A DNA stretch of 15,356 nucleotides from Cyanobacteria bacterium Co-bin13 (GTDB lineage Bacteria; Cyanobacteriota; Cyanobacteriia; Phormidesmidales; Phormidesmidaceae). The DNA is taken from positions 1 through 15,356 of the forward strand of contig JACVRP010000036.1 of NCBI GenBank assembly GCA_014534385.1. Direction: 5' to 3'. The notes under the pieces were generated by a model. That model had not been told where the DNA came from and did no database searches. It saw only the letters and a program-made list of their open reading frames with translations. A program made the position numbers and the translations under genes. The first letter of the stretch is position 1. Each line of letters starts with the position of its first letter. Positions 6,886 through 14,243 of this stretch are shown here, one piece after another.

Positions 6886-7542
6886 TCAACCCTCGGGATT
6901 GGGCCGGGTCCAGACGCTAGAAATTTCCAGGGCGTCTGATCCCACAAGCCCGCCAGTAAGATCTGCCTGGCCCAGTGCCGCTGCCTGCTCCTTGCGGAAA
7001 CGCGCAACTTCGCCCTGAATTTGGGCTGCAAGTTCCTGGGCGGTTTTAGAGGGCATTGGGTCGGCCTGCATCACGTTGAGCTTGAAGGCAACTTGCTTAA
7101 TTAGCAGGTTTTTGTCCTCCAGGTTTAGCTCAATGTCCCAATCAAACTCAACCTGCCCGTTCACAATAGCGGCAAGGGTCGACTCAATCAGACCCTCGCC
7201 TACCGATTCCAAGGTCGGTTCGTATGCTTTGATATAGGCGACGATAGTTTCTTGAACGGCCTCCTCCAGCGGCTTTTGAGTCATACACAGAAAAAGTTCT
7301 CGGGCCAGCCTCAAGTACTCTGGCTTAATTTCCTGTGAAAGACCCAGCCTGCGGTCAAACAGTGAAGCCACCCGCTGCACCAGCGCTAGCACCTCGGGTT
7401 TGGTCACCCCGCCATTGACGACCAGGGGAACAATGGCCTCAATTGTGCTGGGCAGATCGCCTTCGCTTAAATCTGGGGCAAACTGTTGCATATAGGCGTT
7501 TAGAACGCCCTGCAGGTTCTGAACCACGCCATCATCGACCAT
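6886..7542 (-). CDS. Unknown helical protein with an internal duplication, 218 aa
   Basis: No signal peptide, membrane segment or catalytic motif is seen. Residues about 7-61 and 96-155 look like two copies of one helical unit: V-Q-x-x-(I/L)-x-A-Y-x-(Q/K)-x-(F/Y)-x-P-x-L-x-x-G...(I/L)x-(S/A)-x-(I/L)x-x-(L/I)-V-N-G-x-V. The stretch 62-95 links them, and a charged helix (about 163-190) and a flexible tail follow. The product is acidic and likely cytoplasmic. GAGG lies 9 bases before the ATG as a fair ribosome site. It sits 130 bases after the deacetylase-family gene and 192 bases before the cyclase gene on the same strand; joint transcription is possible but not shown. I know of no function. 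Confidence 0.72.
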   Translation of the reverse strand: MVDDGVVQNLQGVLNAYMQQFAPDLSEGDLPSTIEAIVPLVVNGGVTKPEVLALVQRVASLFDRRLGLSQEIKPEYLRLARELFLCMTQKPLEEAVQETIVAYIKAYEPTLESVGEGLIESTLAAIVNGQVEFDWDIELNLEDKNLLIKQVAFKLNVMQADPMPSKTAQELAAQIQGEVARFRKEQAAALGQADLTGGLVGSDALEISSVWTRPNPEG

Positions 7543-7672
7543 AGGAACTGCCTCAGAAAGAGCATTGCTGGCTCAATTCTGGCCGTTGGCCTTGGGGAAT
7601 GCCACAAAAAGCAAAATTCTTAAGCTGTCTAGCGGGTTTCGGTTCCCCTGGGCTAGATCCCTGCTGAAGTCC

Positions 7673-8617
7673 CTAAGCCATCAACCGGGCTTCCAGGGTC
7701 GCCAGCACCGACTGGCTCAGAGCCGCATAGTCGTAGCCCCCCTCCAGGCCAAACAGAATTTTGGACGTCAGCTTCAGGCAGTACTGGGTAAACAGCCCAT
7801 AGTCTCGCGGCTGCAGGGAAATGTTGGCCAGAGGATCGGCCTGGTTAGCATCGTATCCGGCGCTAACGATCAGCAGGTCGGGCTGAAACTGCTGCAAAAA
7901 GGGCATAACCTCCGCCTCAAACCGGGCCAGGTAGTCTGCCCCAACGCTGCCCGGCGGCATGGGCACGTTCAGCACGTTGTTGTGCATGCCTCGCTCGCTC
8001 ACGGCTCCGGTGCCGGGGTAGCAGGGCGACTGGTGCAGCGAGCAAAAGGCAATATTAGGGTTGCTTTGCACTAGATGTTGGGTGCCGTTACCGTGGTGAA
8101 CATCCCAATCGAGAATGGCCACCCGCTGAATGCCGGGCTGGCTGAGGGCGTAGTGGGCTGCGATCGCACAGTTGCTAAACAGGCAAAACCCCATGCCGTA
8201 ATCTCGCTCGGCATGGTGCCCCGGTGGGCGGGCCAGCACAAAGGCTGAGCTGCCCGTTTTCAGCACGTAGTCTACGCCGTCTAACCAGGCACTCACCGCC
8301 AGCAGCGCCACCTCATAGCTGCGAGCCGATACAGGCGTATCGCCATCGATGTGACCACCGCCCTGGGCGACCAAATGCTGCAGGGCCTCAATATATTTGG
8401 GGTTGTGCAGCTGTAAAACCAGGGGCAAAACGTCCCGCTGAGAAGGAGGGGTTGGCTCCCGCCAGTCCAGGTGATCCGCCCAGCTAGCCGCCTTGAGGGC
8501 TGATACTACCGCTTTGAGCCGTCCCGCATTTTCAGGATGGTACTGCCCCGTGTCATGTTCCAGAAACTGAGGTGAGTAGAGAACCGCTAACTCGGCGACC
8601 ATAAAATGAGGATGCAC
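7673..8617 (-). CDS. Histone deacetylase-family (AcuC/APAH-like) zinc amidohydrolase
   Basis: A member of the arginase-deacetylase fold, cytoplasmic and zinc-dependent, removing acyl groups from lysines, acetylpolyamines or similar amides. Counting from the GTG at 8617 (314 residues): RPPGHHAERDYGMGFCLFSN (130-149) carries the catalytic pair His134-His135; DWDVHHGNGTQ (170-180) carries the zinc ligands Asp172 and His174; SAGYDANQADPLA (252-264) supplies the third ligand, Asp261; and LEGGYD (291-296) has the transition-state Tyr295. All key residues are present and the length is normal for bacterial members, so it should be active. The in-frame ATG at 8602 fits homologues, which usually begin a few residues before 'YSPQFLEHDTG', and is an equally good start. 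The substrate cannot be told from sequence; the bacterial neighbours give no acetoin or polyamine context. Confidence 0.92.
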   Translation of the reverse strand: MHPHFMVAELAVLYSPQFLEHDTGQYHPENAGRLKAVVSALKAASWADHLDWREPTPPSQRDVLPLVLQLHNPKYIEALQHLVAQGGGHIDGDTPVSARSYEVALLAVSAWLDGVDYVLKTGSSAFVLARPPGHHAERDYGMGFCLFSNCAIAAHYALSQPGIQRVAILDWDVHHGNGTQHLVQSNPNIAFCSLHQSPCYPGTGAVSERGMHNNVLNVPMPPGSVGADYLARFEAEVMPFLQQFQPDLLIVSAGYDANQADPLANISLQPRDYGLFTQYCLKLTSKILFGLEGGYDYAALSQSVLATLEARLMA

Positions 8618-8833
8618 GGGTAATACTCAAGCGTTAACAATCAGGCAGAACGGCAGCCGCTTGCTCCAAGATCAGACGTTTAGCCGCCAGCAGTAAACCG
8701 CATTCGGGTGCTTATAGAATAGCCGAAATCAGCATGATAAAGCTCCCCCTTTCAAACCCAGTGAATGGAGGAGCTTATTCGATTACCCTTAACCTGCCGA
8801 ACTTGCTTTTTAAGCAAACGTCAACCCACCGTT

Positions 8834-9064
8834 TCAGTACTCGTATCGGAGTTCAAATTGGGTGTAGTTTTGCAAGGGCATTGCTTTACTATGGGCCAGA
8901 TTTTCAGCAAACTGAAGAATCTGCGCGTAACTATTTTGGCTACAGATCAGTCGAGCGTTGCCAAAGTATTCGCCTTCTTCACGACGAAGCTCGACCGCAA
9001 AGTTCGATAAATAAACTGAGTAATTAACGTTTTTATTTGTCATAACTTTTGGAAGGTTAGACAT
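8834..9064 (-). CDS. Small protein of unknown function, 76 aa, coupled to its upstream neighbour
   Basis: The start ATG shares its A with the TAA stop of the preceding gene (TAATG), and GGAG stands 5 bases before that ATG. This is a typical translational-coupling junction and the main evidence that both small genes are real. The product has no signal peptide or membrane segment. It contains a strand-like start (VNYSVYLSNFAVELRREEGE), a helix (SYAQILQFAENLAHSK) and a strand-rich aromatic tail ending FELRYEY. I do not recognise the family. It is followed by a small hairpin (8803-8817) without a T-run. The locus is more AT-rich than the genes on either side. Confidence 0.55.
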   Translation of the reverse strand: MSNLPKVMTNKNVNYSVYLSNFAVELRREEGEYFGNARLICSQNSYAQILQFAENLAHSKAMPLQNYTQFELRYEY

Positions 9065-9279
9065 TATTCTCCAGTGAAGTCCTCACTCCCACCAGATATT
9101 TCTAAGAAGCTGTCTGGGCTGACATAGTAGCAGGCAGCGCTATCCAAACAGATACGGGCCCAGCCTGAGGAAGTCATGCCCGCTAGCTTGTAGGTAGTTT
9201 CTTGAATAAAGAAGCCGTGATGGTCTCGGGTTCCAGGAAGAACCTTTAGGTTGTAAAGATCGTTGTTTGAAGAAGTCAT
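9064..9279 (-). CDS. Small protein of unknown function, 71 aa, first of an overlapping pair
   Basis: A soluble acidic product with conserved-looking middle residues (DHHGFFIQETTYKLAG, then GWARICLDSAACYYVSP) and two cysteines six residues apart. No known motif is seen. It overlaps the next gene by one base (TAATG). No Shine-Dalgarno sequence precedes its ATG; an A-run does (CTAAAAAAATG), which is common enough in cyanobacteria. The pair could be a conserved cyanobacterial two-protein module or a small toxin-antitoxin-like unit. Neither reading is supported by a recognised domain. Confidence 0.55.
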   Translation of the reverse strand: MTSSNNDLYNLKVLPGTRDHHGFFIQETTYKLAGMTSSGWARICLDSAACYYVSPDSFLEISGGSEDFTGE

Positions 9280-9366
9280 TTTTTTAGAGTTTGAAAGAAT
9301 TTTTCTATTAAACGAGACAGGTATTCGCCTCTTTTTTAGAAGCTAATCTAAGCCTAAGGCAAGGCC

Positions 9367-9418
9367 TCGTAAAGCGGCGTTATTACTCCTCAATTAAATT
9401 TAAATCTTTACTTTACGA
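9367..9418. repeat. Inverted repeat, 8-bp arms, 36-base AT-rich spacer
   Basis: TCGTAAAG (9367-9374) pairs perfectly with CTTTACGA (9411-9418). The spacer is AT-rich. The position, about 90-140 bases upstream of the minus-strand small-gene start, would suit a regulator-binding site; chance is possible. Confidence 0.3.
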
Positions 9419-9754
9419 TGGGCAATAAAACAGCTTGTTAAGCATGTCTGGCGAAGCCGCGGTCTTTGCCAATACAGGCAGTGCTTATTTACTTTTTGCC
9501 TCTGTACCTTTAGTCTTTGTGCCTTGATTTATTCGGCTGTTTTGCAGCGTTCTTTGAGGATGGCAATTTGAAGTCAGGCTCAGCTTTAAGCGAACGAATT
9601 CTGGAGCTGGCGCAAATTCACCTTGTCTCTAGCAAGCTGTCTAGCAAGTTTTCTGTAACCCCGGCCTCAGACTGCTGCTGCATCCTTCCTAGATCGAGTT
9701 ACGAGAGATAGACCCTGCTGGAGCAGCCTGTACCCCGCTCAACAGGGGAAATTG

Positions 9755-9763
9755 TGGTAGAAT
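9755..9763 (+). promoter_or_regulatory. Candidate extended -10 promoter element for gyrA
   Basis: TGGTAGAAT fits the TGn-TAnAAT extended -10 pattern, with a second A/T-rich hexamer (TATTAT) overlapping directly downstream. No good -35 hexamer lies 16-18 bases upstream. Use of this site would give a leader of about 115 bases before the gyrA ATG. Confidence 0.35.
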
Positions 9764-9884
9764 ATTATACGTATGACTGGAGAATTTGCAAACAAATTGG
9801 CGCTAATCGACATTTTCTGACGCAGCTTTGGCGTAGATGTTGGTTTAGCGCTTTGTTATTCTCAATTTCGGAGTTTTTTCGCGT

Positions 9885-12503
9885 ATGGCTACCCCCGAAG
9901 AGCGCATTGTCCCCACGGATCTGCGTAACGAGATGTCCCGCTCCTACCTGGAATACGCCATGAGCGTAATCGTAGGTCGGGCGCTGCCAGATGCCAGGGA
10001 CGGCCTCAAGCCGGTGCACCGCCGCATCCTCTACGCCATGCACGAACTCGGGTTGTCGGCTGATCGGCCCTTTCGTAAATGCGCCCGTGTAGTAGGGGAA
10101 GTGCTGGGTAAGTTTCACCCCCATGGCGACACCGCAGTATACGATGCCCTGGTGCGAATGGCCCAGGACTTCTCTATGAGAACGCCGTTGATCAATGGTC
10201 ACGGCAACTTTGGCTCTATTGACAATGATCCGCCCGCAGCTATGCGATATACGGAGTGTCGGTTGCGATCGCTCTCCAGCGACGCCCTGCTCCAGGATAT
10301 TGAGTCTGAGACGGTCGATTTTGCTGACAACTTCGATGGTTCTCAGCAAGAGCCGACGGTGCTGCCGTCACGCATTCCCCAGCTCTTGCTCAATGGCTCT
10401 TCCGGCATTGCCGTGGGCATGGCCACCAACATCCCACCCCATAACCTGGGTGAGCTGATCGACGGCACCATTGCCCTAATTAGCAACCCCGAAATCTCCT
10501 CCGCCGAGCTGATGGAGATTATTCCTGGCCCCGACTTTCCCACGGGCGGGCAAATCCTAGGCCGCAGCGGCATTCGTGAGGCCTATCTTACGGGGCGTGG
10601 CTCTGTTACCATGCGCGGGGTTGCTGCGATTGAAACCCTTGAGCAGCGGGGCCGCCCCGACCGCGAAGCCATTATCATCACCGAGCTGCCCTACCAGACC
10701 AATAAGGCAGCGATGATCGAGCGCATCGCCGAGATGGTGAACGAGCGGCGCTTAGAGGGCATTTCTGACATTCGCGACGAGAGCGATCGCGACGGCATGC
10801 GCATCGTCATTGAGCTGAAGCGCGATGCCTACCCCCGCGTAGTGCTCAACAACCTCTACAAGCAGACCCCACTGCAAAATAACTTTGGGGTCAACATGCT
10901 GGCCCTGGTCAACGGCGAGCCCCAGATCCTCGGCATCAAGCAAATGCTGGAGGTCTTCGTTGACTTTCGGGTGGAGACGATTACCCGCCGTACCCAGTAC
11001 GAACTGCGCAAGGCCGAAGAGCGCGACCACATCCTGCAGGGCTACCTGATTGCTCTGCTCAACCTCGATGCAGTCATTGCCCTGATTCGTGGTGCTGCCG
11101 ACACGCCCACCGCCAAGCAGGAGCTGATGGATAACTATGGGTTGTCTGAGACCCAGGCCGATGCCATTCTGCAAATGCAGCTGCGCCGTCTCACGGCTCT
11201 AGAAGCTGAGAAGATCGACCAAGAGCACGAGGAACTGCAGGCTAAGATTGCCGACCTAAACGACATCCTGGCTCGCCGGGAGCGCATTCTCGAGATCATT
11301 GTGGCCGAGCTGGTGCAGATTCGCGACAAGCACGCCGACCCGCGCCGCACCATCATCGAGGTTGATGATGGCGAACTTACCGACATTTCGCTGATTGCCA
11401 ACGAGCAGGTCGTGATTCTGGTGACCGAGCAGGGCTACATCAAGCGCATGCCGGTCGCCACCTTCGAGGCGCAGAGCCGGGCCACGCGCGGTAAGGCGGG
11501 CACCAAGATGAAGGAAGATGACGGTGTGCAGCACTTCATCACCTGCTACACCCACGATCACATACTGTTCTTTAGCGATCGCGGGGTGGCCTACTCACTG
11601 CGGGCCTACCAGATCCCAGAAGGGTCGCGCGCAGCACGGGGAGCCCCGATTGTGCAGATGCTGCCGATTCCTATGGAAGAAGGCATTACCTCGGTGCTGG
11701 GAGTGCGGGAGTTTACCGATGACGAGTACCTGGTGATGCTAACCAAGGGCGGCTACGTCAAGAAAACGGCGCTATCTGCCTTCAGCAACATCCGGGCTAA
11801 TGGTCTGATCGCCATTTCGCTAGAGGATGGAGACTGTCTGCGCTGGGTGCGGCTGGCTCGCACCACCGACAGCATTCTGATCGGCTCCCATGGCGGCATG
11901 ACCATCCACTTCAAGGCCGACGATGATCAGCTGCGGCCTCTGGGTCGTCCCACCCGTGGGGTGAAGGCGATGAACCTGCGCGAAGGCGACGACCTGATCA
12001 GCATGGACATCTTGCCCAGCCAGGTAGTGGAAGCGGTGCAGGCTGCCGCCGAGAGCGAGGATGAGTCGGAAGATTCTGAGGCTGCCAACGGTGAAGGCCC
12101 TTGGGTACTGGTAATTACCGCTGCCGGTTTGGGCAAGCGGGTGCCGGTTTCCAAGTTCCGGCTGCAAAATCGAGCCGGCATGGGTCTACAGGCCATCAAG
12201 TTCCGCAAGCGGGACGATGCTTTGGTGGCGCTGCTGGTTACCCACGACGGTGACGAGCTGATGATTGTCACCAATCGCGGCATTATTATTCGCCAGCGGG
12301 TGAATGATATCTCGGTGCAGTCGCGGCAGGCTACAGGTGTGCGGCTACAGAAGCTGGATGGGGAGGATGCGATCGCAGCCGTCGCCCTGGTACCCCAGTC
12401 CTTGCAAGAGGGTGAAACCGAAGACATCACGATTGATGTTGAGGGAGAAGGTGGCATCAGCGAGGAAGCGCTCTCTGAAGCCGCCAGTTCCGAAGAGGAG
12501 TAG
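9885..12503 (+). CDS. gyrA: DNA gyrase subunit A
   Basis: The subunit cuts and rejoins DNA in the A2B2 gyrase, which introduces negative supercoils using ATP bound by GyrB. At 872 residues it has normal length. The breakage-reunion domain fills residues about 1-500, with the catalytic Tyr122 in AAMRYTE. The quinolone-resistance-determining region is GKFHPHGDTAVYD (75-87), with Thr83 and Asp87 at the E. coli Ser83 and Asp87 positions. The C-terminal six-bladed beta-pinwheel follows (about 505-835). Its GyrA box is a modified form, QSRATRGKAG (530-539), in place of QRRGGKG. An acidic loop (about 721-738, rich in Glu, Asp, Ser) interrupts the pinwheel, and the last 30 residues are strongly acidic. 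A GGAG lies 12 bases before the ATG. The mntA-like gene starts 9 bases after the stop. Identification is certain. Confidence 0.97.
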   Translation: MATPEERIVPTDLRNEMSRSYLEYAMSVIVGRALPDARDGLKPVHRRILYAMHELGLSADRPFRKCARVVGEVLGKFHPHGDTAVYDALVRMAQDFSMRTPLINGHGNFGSIDNDPPAAMRYTECRLRSLSSDALLQDIESETVDFADNFDGSQQEPTVLPSRIPQLLLNGSSGIAVGMATNIPPHNLGELIDGTIALISNPEISSAELMEIIPGPDFPTGGQILGRSGIREAYLTGRGSVTMRGVAAIETLEQRGRPDREAIIITELPYQTNKAAMIERIAEMVNERRLEGISDIRDESDRDGMRIVIELKRDAYPRVVLNNLYKQTPLQNNFGVNMLALVNGEPQILGIKQMLEVFVDFRVETITRRTQYELRKAEERDHILQGYLIALLNLDAVIALIRGAADTPTAKQELMDNYGLSETQADAILQMQLRRLTALEAEKIDQEHEELQAKIADLNDILARRERILEIIVAELVQIRDKHADPRRTIIEVDDGELTDISLIANEQVVILVTEQGYIKRMPVATFEAQSRATRGKAGTKMKEDDGVQHFITCYTHDHILFFSDRGVAYSLRAYQIPEGSRAARGAPIVQMLPIPMEEGITSVLGVREFTDDEYLVMLTKGGYVKKTALSAFSNIRANGLIAISLEDGDCLRWVRLARTTDSILIGSHGGMTIHFKADDDQLRPLGRPTRGVKAMNLREGDDLISMDILPSQVVEAVQAAAESEDESEDSEAANGEGPWVLVITAAGLGKRVPVSKFRLQNRAGMGLQAIKFRKRDDALVALLVTHDGDELMIVTNRGIIIRQRVNDISVQSRQATGVRLQKLDGEDAIAAVALVPQSLQEGETEDITIDVEGEGGISEEALSEAASSEEE

Positions 12504-12512
12504 AAAACTTGC

Positions 12513-12923
12513 GTGGAGCTATCCCTGCCCTCGGTTGATTTGTCGGCTTCGCTGCCCCAGGTGCGCCTACTGGTGCTCTTTGGCTCCCGCGCTAAAGGCA
12601 CCGCCACCGAGGGCAGCGATTGGGATTTGGGCGTGCGCTTGAGCAATCCCAATTTAGATGCCTGGAGCCTGTTGTCTCTGGCCGTTCCCCTAGCCGAAAC
12701 ACTGAGCATACAAAGCGAACGGGTCGATCTGGTGAACCTAGATCGCTGTTCGCCCCTGCTGGGGTTTGCCGTAGCCACCGAAGGCATTCCTCTCTATGAA
12801 GAGGTTCCGGGATTGTTTCACTGTTTTCAAGTGAAGGCGGCCAAGGTCTACGCCGATACTGCCAAGCTGCGGCAGCTTCAGAAACGGTACATGACCCAGA
12901 TGCTGCAACAGCTCAAGCAATGA
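12513..12923 (+). CDS. mntA: MntA-type minimal nucleotidyltransferase (antitoxin family)
   Basis: A 136-residue minimal nucleotidyltransferase. Residues 24-38, GSRAKGTATEGSDWD, fit the GSX10DXD signature of type VII antitoxins, with Asp36 and Asp38 as metal ligands and Asp72 (in VDLVNLDR) as the third acidic residue. The tail 'GFAVATEGIPLYE' is typical of the family. Characterised MntA proteins attach AMP to a tyrosine of the HEPN ribonuclease HepT and so silence it. All catalytic residues are present, so activity is expected. It starts with GTG 9 bases after the gyrA stop, with GAGGAG as ribosome site inside the end of gyrA, which implies co-transcription. It overlaps the next gene by ATGA. 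The antitoxin role is inferred from family and arrangement; the symbol is by family only. Confidence 0.8.
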   Translation: MELSLPSVDLSASLPQVRLLVLFGSRAKGTATEGSDWDLGVRLSNPNLDAWSLLSLAVPLAETLSIQSERVDLVNLDRCSPLLGFAVATEGIPLYEEVPGLFHCFQVKAAKVYADTAKLRQLQKRYMTQMLQQLKQ

Positions 12924-13126
12924 CTCGCTTAGATCAAGAAACTATCCTGCGAAAGCTTCAGGGTATGCTGCGTAACCTGGGCTTACTGCAGCGCTATGGC
13001 AGTTCTGATGAGCAGGAATTTCTAGAGAGTATTGAGCAAGTGCTGGTTCACCAAGCAATTCAGTTTGCTTTAACGGAATATCCCCTGTACATCGAGGCAA
13101 TTCAGGCTTACCTGACTCAGGCGTAG
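12920..13126 (+). CDS. Truncated HepT-like small protein, partner of the MntA-type gene
   Basis: The ATG overlaps the stop of the nucleotidyltransferase gene (ATGA), as hepT genes often do next to mntA. The 68 residues begin with a helix like the HepT N-terminus (ILRKLQGMLRNLGLLQRY), then 'EFLESIEQVLVHQAIQFAL', which recalls the F-L-x(4-8)-V-E-R-x-L-Q-x-A-I-E helix of that family. A full HepT is about 130-145 residues and carries RX4-6HXY in its second half. This protein stops at 68, its only histidine is His44, and no Arg lies 4-6 residues before it. I see no continuation in other frames up to 13256. It is therefore a decayed HepT, a repurposed remnant, or an unrelated small helical partner; the HepT link is tentative. 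Confidence 0.6.
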   Translation: MTRLDQETILRKLQGMLRNLGLLQRYGSSDEQEFLESIEQVLVHQAIQFALTEYPLYIEAIQAYLTQA

Positions 13127-13256
13127 CTTTTGGGATCGCCTGCGTGTTTCATGGTCCCTTCACTGGGTTAAACCCCTGCCTAAGATTTCTGCCTTGGCTC
13201 TTCCCGTGGGTTCACATAGGAGCACTCTTTTGGGTTGAATAGGATAGCCTCTACCC

Positions 13257-14186
13257 GTGTCCGATCTGGACGCTGAGCCTGCACTACCTATGTTTTCAAT
13301 CTTTATCCTGACCTACAACGAAGAGATTGATATCGCTGCCTGCATTGAGTCTGCTTTGCTCTCCGATGATGTGATTGTGGTGGACTCCTGCAGCTGCGAT
13401 CGCACCTTAGAAATTGCCTCGCAGTATTCAGTGCGGGTGGTGCAGCACGCCTTTGAGAGCCACGGCAAACAGCGCACCTGGATGCTGGAAAACGTCGCCT
13501 ATCAGCACGAGTGGGCCTACATTCTGGAAGCCGATGAGCGCATGACTCCGGCTCTGTTTCAGGAATGCCTTGAGGCGATTCAACACCCAGAAAACGTGGG
13601 CTACTATGCGGCAGAGCGAGTCATGTTCATGGGCACCTGGATTCGTCGCAGCACCCAGTTTCCCCGCTATCAGCTGCGGCTACTAAAGCGGGGCAAGATC
13701 TGGTTTGACGACTACGGCCACACCGAGCGCGAAGTGGTCGATGGCCCGACCGGATTTCTTCGCGAAACCTATCCCCACTACACCTGCAGCAAGGGACTAA
13801 GCCGCTGGATCGAAAAGCACAATCGTTATTCTACCGACGAGGCCCGTGAGACGATTCAGCAGCTTGAAGCGGGTAGCGTAGCCTGGTGGGATCTGTTCTT
13901 TGGTTCGTCTGAAGTCAAGCGGCGGCGGGCTTTGAAAGATCTGTCGCTGCGCCTGCCCTTTCGGCCCCTGGTGCGCTGGCTGTATATGGTGTTTGTGCTG
14001 GGCGGCTGGCTAGACGGGCGAGCTGGATTGGCCTGGTGTACGCTGCAGGCCTTCTATGAGTACCTGATTGTGCTCAAAGCGCGGGAACTGGAGCACCCAG
14101 AGTGGCTAAATGGGGTGCCGCAGTCACCACTGCCTGCTACCCCAGACTCCAAGCCGCCCCAAAAGGCGATGGAAAACCCGCTGTAG
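13257..14186 (+). CDS. Family 2 glycosyltransferase (WaaE/KdtX-like)
   Basis: An inverting GT-A glycosyltransferase that should transfer a sugar from a nucleotide-sugar to a surface glycan or lipid. Counting from the GTG at 13257 (309 residues): SIFILTYNEE (14-23) begins the nucleotide-sugar fold; DDVIVVDSCSCDRT (37-50) holds the uridine-contacting acidic residue; ILEADERMTP (89-98) is the DXD-equivalent metal site. The segment 'GLSRWIEKHNRYSTDEA' (180-196) and the FGSSEVKRRRALKDL region are typical of the lipopolysaccharide-core WaaE-like branch. A hydrophobic stretch (about 240-274) could seat it on the inner membrane. The ATG at 13290, directly before the fold, is an alternative start; the GTG has an AGGA 12 bases upstream. 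The last 25 residues are Pro-rich and non-conserved in look. The acceptor is unknown. Confidence 0.87.
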   Translation: MSDLDAEPALPMFSIFILTYNEEIDIAACIESALLSDDVIVVDSCSCDRTLEIASQYSVRVVQHAFESHGKQRTWMLENVAYQHEWAYILEADERMTPALFQECLEAIQHPENVGYYAAERVMFMGTWIRRSTQFPRYQLRLLKRGKIWFDDYGHTEREVVDGPTGFLRETYPHYTCSKGLSRWIEKHNRYSTDEARETIQQLEAGSVAWWDLFFGSSEVKRRRALKDLSLRLPFRPLVRWLYMVFVLGGWLDGRAGLAWCTLQAFYEYLIVLKARELEHPEWLNGVPQSPLPATPDSKPPQKAMENPL

Positions 14187-14243
14187 GGGTAAAAGTGCGC
14201 CGCCTGAAAACGATACACTCAGGGGGTGTTGGCAGAGGGTGGT

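Larger units (their letters stand above)
9280..9884. other. 605-base divergent intergenic region upstream of gyrA
   Basis: It separates the leftward small-gene pair from rightward gyrA and should hold both promoters. It contains a long-loop inverted repeat (9367-9418), a TCTAGCAAG direct repeat (9628-9636, 9640-9648), and an extended -10-like site (9755-9763). The only open frame of any length on the plus strand (9517-9711) lacks a ribosome site and a protein-like composition. An unlisted small RNA could fit here but I see no known one. Confidence 0.6.

Noticed and set aside
6870..6900. tRNA T-loop-like GGTTCAACC
   Set aside because: The flanking bases do not form the T stem and no acceptor, D or anticodon arm can be found around it.
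7565..8074. 169-codon plus-strand frame opposite the deacetylase-family gene
   Set aside because: Mirrors codon structure of the conserved enzyme on the other strand; Gln/Leu/Arg-rich with no motif.
8803..8817. TTGCTT-TTT-AAGCAA hairpin after the small-gene pair as terminator
   Set aside because: Only six A/T-rich pairs and no T-run on the minus strand; too weak to call.
8734..9027. Plus-strand open frames opposite the small-gene pair
   Set aside because: The minus strand has the coupled TAATG junction with a good ribosome site; the plus frames have neither. The alternative is not fully excluded.
9517..9711. 64-codon plus-strand frame upstream of gyrA
   Set aside because: No ribosome site, Ser/Cys-rich translation without structure, and it lies where promoters are expected.
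9765..10349. 194-codon minus-strand frame over the gyrA promoter and 5' end
   Set aside because: Antisense to the highly conserved GyrA catalytic domain; translation has no recognisable features.
11927..12787. 286-codon open frame on the minus strand across the end of gyrA and the mntA-like gene
   Set aside because: It is antisense to two well-identified genes, is Ser/Arg-rich low-complexity in translation, and shows no domain or ribosome site.
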